Source of the DNA: Ctena decussata
Taxonomy: Eukaryota; Mollusca; Bivalvia; Lucinida; Lucinidae
Reading direction: 5' to 3'
DNA: 64,000 nucleotides
NCBI GenBank assembly: GCA_963989385.1
Contig: OZ022505.1
Span: forward strand, 58,965,737 to 59,029,736
Below, piece by piece: positions 55,621 to 64,000 of this stretch (within the stretch, counting starts at the first letter, position 1; every line of letters starts with the position of its first letter). Both the position numbers and the translations under genes were made by a program. Under the pieces are notes generated by a model, which ran no database searches, was not told the DNA's origin, and saw only the letters and a program-made list of their open reading frames with translations.

Positions 55621-56222
55621 CATTTATTATCAGGTTGTGCGGGGGTGGGGGGTTACATTTTCATATGATGCAGAAAATTTTTATGACCTCATCCCAGTCT
55701 CACCAGATTTTTTTCGACCCCGCCCCCAACAGATAGGTGGCATAAAAAGTTAATGGTAATGACCCCCACCCCACCCCACCCGACAATAACCCTACATTCA
55801 CATGATAATGACCATATTACCTATTTTGTCATACTGATCTCAGTCAAACCTATGAAAGACAATGAACGTTTTCTCATTTTTACAGGTTAATTAATGGTCA
55901 ATTATATGTTTTTTTTTCTACATTTTTCTGCTTATGCTCACCCAGAAATCAGATGCTGAACGCTCAATAAAGCTGTAAATGAAATTAGGGGGGTCTGGTG
56001 GCGCAGCCCCACTGAGAAGCAAAAGCATTTTTGTTGATAACAGGCACCTGGAGATTTGGATTTGATGTCATCAACGCAGGTATTAAATTTTCTGATTGGC
56101 ATGATTTTATAGACGAATTTCTACTGTTCTGTTAGCAAATCAATGAAAATATGAATTGGGAAAAGTATCTCTTTGATGTAATTTTTTTTATCTTACTTTT
56201 TTTATTTTTTTATTTTTTGTAA
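55621..56222. other. Intergenic DNA, no gene seen
   Basis: G/C homopolymer-rich stretches (GCGGGGGTGGGGGGT at about 55639 and CCCCACCCCACCCC at about 55770). No frame with a domain. Confidence 0.4.
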
Positions 56223-56505
56223 GAGAGACACAGAAGTCGAGTGGTTAGAGTGGCTCGGTTATTGTGCGGAAAGTCAATGGAAGGTCTCGCATTCGCGGCT
56301 CACCGTCGCCATCCGACGACTGGAAAACTCTCTCTGTCAACTCAGCAGTAAATGGGTACCTTTTTCGAATCAGGGAAGGTTTAGGCAGCGAAAGGAGAGA
56401 TGGGCTCTGCCTTTCATCAGCTGTGCTCAAGATTAAGTGGGTCTCTAACCCCACTGCCCCTATGGCTATTAGGCTATGGGAAACCTTCACCTTTACATTT
56501 TTATA
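56223..56505 (+). mobile_element. Probable tRNA-derived SINE
   Basis: Near its start the sequence has a pol III box A-like stretch (TCGAGTGGTTAGAGTGG) and, about 45 bp later, a weak box B-like stretch (GGTCTCGCATTCG), as in a tRNA-related head. A body with CAGTAAATGGGTACC and TTTCGAATCAGGGAAGG follows, and a 3' part ends GGGAAACCTTCACCTTTACA in an AT-rich tail. This is the layout of a SINE. The overlapping 119- and 120-codon frames on the two strands are not genes. Confidence 0.55.
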
Positions 56506-56563
56506 TTTTGTATGCAAGTTTGAAAGATTAGAACTAATCTTAAAATGTAAGAGTAAGGGGTGG

Positions 56564-56591
56564 GGTGGGGGCGAGGGGGGGGGGGGGGGGA
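56564..56591. repeat. Poly-G tract
   Basis: GGGGCGAGGGG followed by about 15 G. Its length is doubtful in any assembly. Confidence 0.85.
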
Positions 56592-56753
56592 GAAGCTTAG
56601 ACATTTTTTTAAAGAGTGAAGACTAATTGAACAATTTTGACCAACCCCCCCTCCTCCCCACAAAAAAATGCCACAAAATATAGGACCCCGCCACGTTCCA
56701 TGGCTAAATGATTTTGACCCCCCTCCGCCCCCATCCCCCCTTAAAGATCAATA

Positions 56754-59320
56754 AACAAGAGGGCCACGGTGGCCCTGAATCGCTCACCTGAGCATTAATC
56801 AGTTAACTGGCTCTGGTGAAGATTTATAATTATAAGAGTTTTTACCATACATGGGAATGGCGGCCACCTTGGTCATGTGACCTAGATCATTTGAAGAACT
56901 TTCAATCCTTTGACCCATGTGCAGGCGCCATATGAAATTTGAGTTTAGTCTGCCCAGTGGTTTCAGAGATATTTGAAAATGTTTATGGATGGATGACAGA
57001 GGCAGCTAACACCAATACTGTAAGGCTCAGGTGAGCTGAAAATAGCAGTCGCTGTTCATGTTGAGTTCCTTCTCCGAAAAGTTCCCGTTCATGTTGAGTT
57101 CCTTTGATGGATTTGAACTAGACTGAACGAAGCAAAGACAGATGATAGAATGGTAGCACCATTATCTCACTGTGGTGAAAGTAATGTATTCCAAGGAGTT
57201 TGTGGCTGGCATCATTGCAATGTTAGTTCTGATTCTTGCAGCATAACTTAATTTAGATTTGACCTAGTGACCTAGCTTTTAACCCGACATGACCCAGTTT
57301 CAAACTTGACCTAGATTTTATGGAGATAAACATTCTGACAAAGTTTCATGAAGATTGGATCAAAACTGTGCCCTCTAGGGTGTGCACAAAGTTTTTCTAA
57401 GATTTGATCTAGTGACCTAGTTTTTGACCTGACATGACCCAGTTTCAAATTTGGCCTGGATATCATGTGGATAAACATTCTGACAAAGGTTCATGAAGAT
57501 TGGATCAAAACTGTGCCCTCTAGAGTGTACACAAGGTCGTTCTTATATCTGACCTAGTGACGTAGTTTTTGACCCGACATGATCTACTTTCAAACTTGGC
57601 CTAAATATTGTGACGATAAAAATTCTGACAAAGTTTCAAAAAGATTGGATCAAAACTGTGTCCTCTAGAGCGTACACAAGTTTTTTTCTAAGATCTGACC
57701 TAGTTTTTGACCCAACATGACCCAGTTTCAAACTTGGCCTAGATATTGTGAAGATAAACATTCTGACAAAAATTTCATTAGGTTTGGATCAAAACTGTGA
57801 CCTTTAGAGCGTACACAAGGTTTTCCTAGTATTTGACCTAGTTTGTGACCCGACATGACCCAGTTTCAAACTTGGCCTGGGTATTGTAAGAATTAACATT
57901 TTGACAAAGTTTCATTGAGATTGGATCAAAACTGTGCCCTCTGGAGCGTATACAAGGTTTTCCTAACATTTGACCTGGTGACCTAGTTTTTGACCCGACA
58001 TGACCCAGTTACAAACCTGACCTAGATTTCATAAAGATAAACATTCTGATAGAGTAATGAAGATTGAATCAAAACTGTACCCTCTAGGGTGTACACAAAG
58101 TTTTTCTAAGATTTGACATAGTGACCTAGTTTTTGACCCGACGTGACTCAGTTTCATAGGGGGCTTAGATATATGGAAAATAAACTTTTTGACATAGTTT
58201 CATGAAGATTGGATCAAAACTATGCCTTCTAGTGCGTACGCAAGGTTTTTCTAAGATTTGACCTAGTGACCTAGTTTGTGACTCGATGTGACCTACTTTC
58301 AAACTTGGCCTAGGGTTTATGAAGATAAACATTCTGACAAAGTTTCATAAAGATTGGATCAAAACTGTGTCCTCTAGAGCGTACACAAGGTTTTTCTATG
58401 ATTTGACCTAGTGACCCGACATGACCCAGTTTCAAACTTGTCCTACAAATAATAAGAATAAACATTCTGACAAAGTTTCATGAACTTTGGTTGAAAACTG
58501 TCCTTTTTGGGGCGTACACAAGGTTTTTCTAAGATTTGACCTAGTGACCTAGTTTTTGACCTGACATGACCCAGTTTCAAACTTGGCCTAGAATTTTTAG
58601 AGATAAACATTCTGACAATGTTTCATAAAGATTGGATCAAAACTGTGTCCTCTAGAGCATACACAAGGTTTTTCTATGATAAGACCTAGTGACCTAGTTT
58701 TTGACCCGACATGACCCAGTTTCAAATTTGTCCTAGATAGTATAAGAATAAACATTCTGAAAAATTTCATGAACTTTGGATCAAAACTGCCTTCTATAGT
58801 GTACACAAGGTTTTTCTAAGATTTGACCTAGTGACCTAGTTTTTGACCCTACATGACCCAGTTTCGAACTTGGCCTAGAGTTTATGGAGATGAACATTCT
58901 GACAATGTTTCATAAAGATTGGACAAAACTGTGTCCTCTAGAGCGTACACAAGGTTTTTCTATGATTTGACCTAGTGACCTAGTTTTTGACCCGACATGA
59001 CCCAGTTTCGAACGTGTCCTAAATACTATGAGGATAAACATTCTGACAAAGTTTCATGAACTTTGGATGAAAACTGTGCCCTCTAGTGTGTACACAAGGT
59101 TTTTCTAAGATTTGACCTTGTGTCCTATTTTTTGACCCGACATGACCCAGTTTCGAACTTGGCCTAGATTTTATAAAGACTAACATTCTGACAAAGTTTC
59201 CTAAAGATTGGATCAAACCTGTGCCCGCTAGAGTGTACACAAGCAAAAGTTGACGGACGTCCGGACGTCCTGACACACGTACGACGGACATCACGGTATC
59301 CAAGTGCTCAGGTGAGCTAA
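56754..59320 (-). repeat. Long dispersed repeat B: conserved ends, ~145-bp core units
   Basis: Starts AACAAGAGGGCCACGGTGGC with CCTGAATCGCTCACCTGAGC and ends AAGTGCTCAGGTGAGCTAAA after a GACGGACGTCCGGACG tract, the same modules as repeat A in inverse orientation. The core (about 57256-59240) has roughly 14 units of about 145 bp built on GACCTAGTGACCTAGTTTTT, GACCCGACATGACCCAGTTT, ACATTCTGACAAAGTTTCAT and AAAACTGTGCCCTCTAG. No gene. Confidence 0.85.
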
Positions 59321-59321
59321 A

Positions 59322-61866
59322 AACAAGAGGGACAAGAGACCCTGAATCGCCTACCTGAGCAAAAGGGTTAAAGGTCAACCTAGGGTCACCATTTGAACAA
59401 ACCTGATAGTTTGCAACCATTTCCAAATGGTTCTGAAGAAGAAGGCTTTTGAATATTTTTCTATGTGTTGCTATGGTTCAAACCCTGGACCCCTGGGGTC
59501 AGGCCATTTTGGACTCTGGGGCCATCATTTGAATAATCTTGGTAAAGGACCAATAGGCAATGCTACATACTAAATTTCAAGCATCTGAGCCAAGTGGTTC
59601 TGAAAAAGAAGATTTTGAATACTTTTCTATGTATCTCTGTGGTTCAACCTAGGACCCCCTGGGGCGGGGCCACTTTTGACCCTGGCGCTATCATGTGAAC
59701 AAACTTGGTAAAGGACCACTGGGCAATGCATCATACCAAATTTTAAGCATCTGCACTAAGGGGTTCTAGAGAAGAAGATTTTAAGTATATTTTAATTTTG
59801 AACCCAAGACTCCCCGCCCCAGGGCCAATTTGGATCCCAGCCAACATTTACACAAACTTTATAGGAGTCCACCAGGCAGTGCATCATAACAAAGTTCAAG
59901 CATCTGAGCCAAGTGGTTCTGAAGAAGATTTTTGAATATTTTTCTATGTATTTCTATAGTTCAAACTCAGGACTCCCTGCCGCTGGGCCATTTTGGGCCC
60001 TGAGGCCATCATTTGAATAAACTTGATTTCAAGCATCTGAGGCAAGTGGTTCTGATGAAGAATTTTTTTGAATATTTTTCTATGTATTTCAATGGTTCAA
60101 ACCCAGGACCCCCTGGGGCGGGGCCATTTTAGACCATAGGGTCATCATTTGAACAAACTAGGTAAAAGACCACTAGGCAGTGCTCAATACCAAATTTCAA
60201 GCATCTGAGCCAAGTGGTTCTGAAGATGAAGATGTTAGAATATTTTTCTAAGTATTTCTATGGCTCAAACCTTGGACTCCCTGCCCTTCAACGATTTTGG
60301 ACCCTGGGCAATGCATCATACCAGATTTCAAGCATCTAAGCCTTGCAGTTCTGAAGAAGATTTTTGAATATTTTTCTTTGCATTTCTATGGTTCAAACCT
60401 TGGACTCCATGCCAAGGGGCCATTTCAAACCCTGGGGCCACCATCTGAACAAACTTGGTAAAGGAATATTAAGCAATGCTACATACCAAATTTCAAGCAT
60501 CTGAGTATTGCTGTTCTGAAGAAGATTTTTGAATATTTTTCTATGTATTTCTATGGTTCAAACACAGGACCCACAGGGTTGGGGCCATTTTGGACCCTGG
60601 GGCCATCATTTGAACAAACTTGGTAAAAGATCACTAGGCAATGCTACATATCAAATTTCAAAGATCCGAGCCAAGCAGTTCTGAAGAACGTACAAAATCT
60701 GAATGTTAATAGTTTCAGATCTTCAGTCTCAATCAGACTGAATCATTACCGCCCAACTTTCAGTTCAGACTAGAGACCCCTAACTTATTTTCTGTAACCA
60801 TTAATAAAAAAATAAATAGGAAAGCAAATGCAAGTAATAAAAATTAATAAATTTTAAAAGTAGCTTTTTCATATTCATTAAAAATATTTAGCTCAGTAAC
60901 TAATTTAACTGAAGCAGTTAACTGAATGAAAGTACAAAAAAATTAAACAATTTACTTCAAAGAGATCATCTTGTTAAATTAAGTGATGCTCTATTAGCTA
61001 AAATGCAGCTTGATCTGGCTTCTTACATAAGAAGACAAAAGTGTGAAAATTGTAATGAAAACACTAACTGTTAAACAAGGGGTAATTCTAACTTTAACTG
61101 CCCCAGAACAAACAAAACTGTCAAAAGACTGGGCCTGTCTCTCAAGCTGAAGAAGGTGTGTCCAGTTTACAAGAATTATCCAATCACTGGGCTTCAAATG
61201 CACAGGGTAATTTTGTGACACCTGTGTTTATTTAGATGTGTGAAAGAGTGGCCATTTTGTTATCTGCTGTTATCAGTGAAGTTAATAATTAAAGTTAATC
61301 AAAGTGTCATAATGGTGTCAAAATGAAGCCTAAAGACCCTATAATATTGATCTTCTATTCTGCCCTTGATGATGAAAAAAAGACTGTTGTTAGGTGCCTG
61401 GACCGTAATGCAGAAGTCAGTGCTAAGGTCTTGAGACTGAAATCACACATGATGAGTACCCTTGGCAGGGACGAAACAGTTCATTTTTTTCTTTTTTCAA
61501 TATATAGAACATATTAAAACCTGACCAAATATATCAGTCCACCATTAAAAGACAAAGAACCACTTAAAATTTCCAATCGACCATTCTGACTAGTATTGAC
61601 CAGTATTGACCACTTTGGGGAGTATTGACCAGGGCGGTTATAACCGGTTAAAACCACTGGTTAAAACCAGGGGTGGTTTCGACCGCCCAACCTTGTTTGA
61701 ACAAGCTTGGTAGAGGTCTACTAGGCAATGCTATATACCAAATATCAAAGCCCTAGACCTAGCGGTTTCAGAGAAGATGTCATTTAAAGCAAATTGTTGA
61801 CGACGCACGACGGACACTGGGTAATCACAATAGCTCACCCTGAGCCTATGGCTAAGCTGGGCTAGA
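59322..61866 (-). repeat. Long dispersed repeat C: conserved ends, ~155-bp core units
   Basis: Starts AACAAGAGGGACAAGAGACC and CCTGAATCGCCTACCTGAGC, ends near AATAGCTCACCCTGAGCCTA with a GACGACGCACGACGGAC tract. About eight core units share AATTTCAAGCATCTGAGCCA, GTGGTTCTGAAGAAGA, TTTTTCTATGTATTTCTATG and GGTTCAAACCCAGGACCCC. It abuts repeat B directly. About 1 kb of unrelated DNA (60689-61690) is inserted near its distal end. Confidence 0.8.
60689..61690. other. Insertion in repeat C with one small open frame
   Basis: The repeat text breaks after GTTCTGAAGAA and resumes at TGTTTGAACAAGCTTGG. Within lies an ATG-started 64-codon frame (61323-61517; MKPKDPIILIFYSALDDEKK and onward) with plausible codon use but no family I recognise. 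Near the end a hairpin forms between GGGCGGTTATAACC (61624) and ACCGCCC (61682), with GGTTAAAACCACTGGTTAAA between. Confidence 0.45.
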
Positions 61867-62056
61867 AATCCGAGACCCCCTTGTCCCTAATTCCTATATT
61901 TGTCACACCTGCTTTTGTCACACCAGCGTTAGCATGGAGGATATAGTTTTCAATACCAAGTGGAGCTCGTGCCACTTAATCCCCACAGGTGTGACACCGC
62001 TTTCCGCGGATTTCTTGTTTCTTTCTTTCGGACCATTGAAATATGTGAAAAATAAA
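61867..62056. other. Spacer with CACACC.GCGTTAGC module
   Basis: GTCACACCAGCGTTAGCATG at 61917 resembles the CACCTGCGTTAGCGGGG end at 53740, followed by an AGGTGTGACACC phrase. It is a short remnant of another minisatellite-type repeat. Confidence 0.4.
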
Positions 62057-62900
62057 AAAACAAGAGGACCATTAGGTCCTGATTGCTCCCTTGAGCCCTG
62101 AGACTTTAATGTGATATGAATTTTTTGGACATTCGTTTTCACTATGAATTTAACGATCTTTTGTAGACATAAGATAACAGTGCCAAAATGGTGGTAAGAA
62201 AACCAACCAGGTCTAACAATTTCTGGAAGTACTTTAAATATTTAACCCAAGTGACCATTGGCCAAGGTCACTAAATGACCACTGGCCAAGGTCATGTAAT
62301 GACCTCAACCTCTTGAATTCAAAGGGATTGAGGTCAACTGCATTTCCATATCATAGAGTCTTAAATAGCAACAGAAAAATGCACTTTTACAGCTTTTCCC
62401 ATTCAGAAGTCTAAGGGGATAAATTAGACCTTGCCATATAAATGGCCAATGTCAACTCAGGATCATCAGTTATATAAACTTTGTTGTACTTTAGTCCCAG
62501 ATGCTACACACCAAGTTTCAAGGCAATCAACCCAGTGGATCTGGAGAAGAAAATTGTTATGATGATTTAAACCATATACGGGCAAGGCGACCATCTTGGT
62601 CATGTTACCTAAACCAAATATATATAAAAAAAATCCCCCCTTTGCCTGAAGATTGCATATGAAATTTAATTGAAATTGGCCCAGACATTTAAGAGGAGGT
62701 CCTTTGAAAATGACAACAAACCACCTATATATGTGACCTTTGGCCAAGGTCACTAGATGACCTTGACCTCTAGAATTCATCGGATTTGACCTGAATGCAT
62801 TTCCATATCACAGAGCACAATAGAAACAGAAAACTTTTTTCATTTTTTCCCATTCAAAAGCCGACACAGAAAACAGCATCAAGTCAGGGCATACCCTGTT
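62057..62900. repeat. Dispersed repeat D, same end module, ~465-bp units
   Basis: Starts AAACAAGAGGACCATTAGGT with CCTGATTGCTCCCTTGAGCC, a degenerate form of the repeat B/C end. Two units share TGACC..TGGCCAAGGTCACTA, CTCTTGAATTCAAAGGGAT-like and GCATTTCCATATCA.AGAG phrases (near 62270-62360 and 62740-62820). The opposite end is not recognised. Confidence 0.6.
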
Positions 62901-64000
62901 GGCCTTAAATTACAGGAAATTCTGAAGAAAAATCAAAATCAAATTAAACATCCCTTATAATGGAAATCGAAACTAGAAGAATCTATTTTGCAGTTATTCA
63001 TTAATTTTTACTATTCTCACTAAATACCAGAAATTACAAAGTTCTACACCTTTACAGTTTCTGAATCAGAATGGCACCATTATTTGACCTTTGGCCGAGT
63101 AAGTTACTTAATTGGCATTTGACAGAGTCAAACATCGCATATTGGCAAAACCATATATATCATCCCAGGGGTTTTATTAACCATTTGTCTGTTGGTCAAG
63201 GACCAGTGATTTTGGGGCAGGACCAGCTGATTTCTGTATCAGCTGGTCCTCCAAACCAACTAATTTTTATGTTTACTGCAAAAAGGTTACAATGAAAACC
63301 AGCAGAAACACCGAAAATACCAGTCAAATCACATCCATGCTGGTCCTGTGGACCAGTTGGGTTTTGGACTGTAGCATAAACCCTGTAATCCCACAATGCT
63401 GTCTGCTTCCTTTCTTAACCAATAAGAGAGAAATCAACATTCTAAATTAACTGATGGGCTACCCAAAATCAATGTTTCTAAATGCAGAGGATACAGGTAT
63501 GGAGCAGAAACTGGTGAGGTATAGTCTTCATGATGCATAGTCTGCAGATAAGAATACGGAAGACTCTGAGAAGACAGTCTTTCATGCTGGCCTATGAGGT
63601 ACTTTTCTAGATTTGTGATAGAATCTGTCATTTTGGGGCTTCAGAGCCCTTTGATTCTAAGAGTTGACCTAGTGACCTAGTTTAAGATCCAACATGACTC
63701 TACTGAAAGTTAGGAAGGCATGCTCACACACTGAATCAACATTGATCCATGTCATGACAGAGAATCAATGTAGTTTCAATGCTATGTGCGAACTTAATTC
63801 TGGCATGGTGGTGAGTCTTCTCTATTCACAGTATTATTTCATTGAATCATTCGGATTATCATGGCAACCATTCCCTATTGGCCTGATATGACTGAAATAG
63901 TGTTGAAAGGGCTGAAAAACCCCAATGACAGGGCTCAAGGTAAGACAAAATTTGGGGGATTGGAAGCTTGTTTGAATCACACTATTCTAAATAAACTTTG
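62901..64000. other. Intergenic DNA, palindromic words, no gene
   Basis: Near 63195-63365, GGACCAG/CTGGTCC words recur, including a hairpin GGACCAGCTGATTT...CAGCTGGTCC at 63222-63251. TTGACCTAGTGACCTAGTTT at 63664 matches the core of repeat B. Short open frames have no domain. Confidence 0.45.
63718..63793. repeat. CCCAGC/GGCAC palindromic element, decayed copy
   Basis: GGCATGCTCACACACTGAAT at the left and TTCAATGCTATGTGCGAAC at the right, with ATCAACATTGATCCATGTCA between, match the internal arrangement of the copy at 1836-1994. The CCCAGC termini are lost. Confidence 0.5.

Noticed and set aside
56233..56310. Possible functional tRNA gene
   Set aside because: Box A-like and weak box B-like sequences are present, but no acceptor stem or cloverleaf can be formed and a SINE body follows.
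56245..56626. Two overlapping 120-codon frames on opposite strands
   Set aside because: They run through the SINE and a poly-G tract; the proline- and glycine-rich ends are homopolymer translations.
59019..59426. 135-codon minus-strand frame and similar frames in 58.6-59.4 kb
   Set aside because: They translate the 145-bp tandem units; repeated peptides such as GHSFDPKFMK come from the repeat, not from a gene.

Overview
Eukaryotic, AT-rich, repeat-packed DNA with no bacterial gene layout. The many interspersed palindromic elements, the repeats ending in AGCTCACCTGAGC-type modules, the minisatellite-cored repeats, the lineage-expanded C2H2 zinc-finger arrays and the L1/Tx1-like LINEs together suggest a marine invertebrate, most likely a bivalve mollusc. 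This assignment is inference from repeat character, not from a diagnostic gene. I see no rRNA or tRNA gene, no CRISPR array and no convincing multi-exon single-copy gene.

Layout. 1-7.2 kb: a mariner-type non-autonomous element inside a 1.5-kb segment that recurs at 36.8-38.3 kb, followed by small palindromic elements. 7.6-9.4 kb: a 13-finger C2H2 gene (plus strand) whose 3' fingers are frameshifted and decayed. 9.4-15 kb: hairpins, minisatellites and palindromic MITEs. 15.1-18.5 kb: a nested inverted-repeat (foldback) structure built from two opposed copies of the 3' end of a transposon that carries a SWIM zinc-finger gene, with a TTAA-flanked insertion in one arm. 19.6-21.2 kb: a second, highly homogenised C2H2 array with many breaks. 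22-26.4 kb: minisatellite-cored repeats and a TTAA-flanked MITE. 27-31.9 kb: a decayed minus-strand LINE (ORF1, endonuclease, RT, zinc knuckle) with two internal interruptions. 33.8-35.1 kb: an intact single-exon C2H2 gene (minus strand, 13 canonical fingers), the best protein-coding gene candidate here. 35.2-36.2 kb: three copies of one palindromic MITE. 36.8-52.1 kb: the second copy of the 1.5-kb segment, then what looks like a single minus-strand L1/Tx1-type LINE insertion of about 13.5 kb, bounded by GCTC-T(n) direct repeats, with ORF1 and ORF2 separated by about 7.4 kb of largely tandemly repeated DNA. 52.7-55.6 kb: two TA-flanked mariner-like elements. 56.2 kb: a probable tRNA-derived SINE. 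56.7-63 kb: three or more long repeats that share the same end modules but have different tandem cores.

The protein-coding content is therefore three C2H2 loci (putative nuclear DNA-binding proteins, one intact) and retrotransposon or transposon genes. The most notable observations are the very long LINE with its inter-ORF tandem arrays, the SWIM-gene foldback, and the repeats with conserved ends and interchangeable cores. All homology statements are from reading the sequence; no database search was run.
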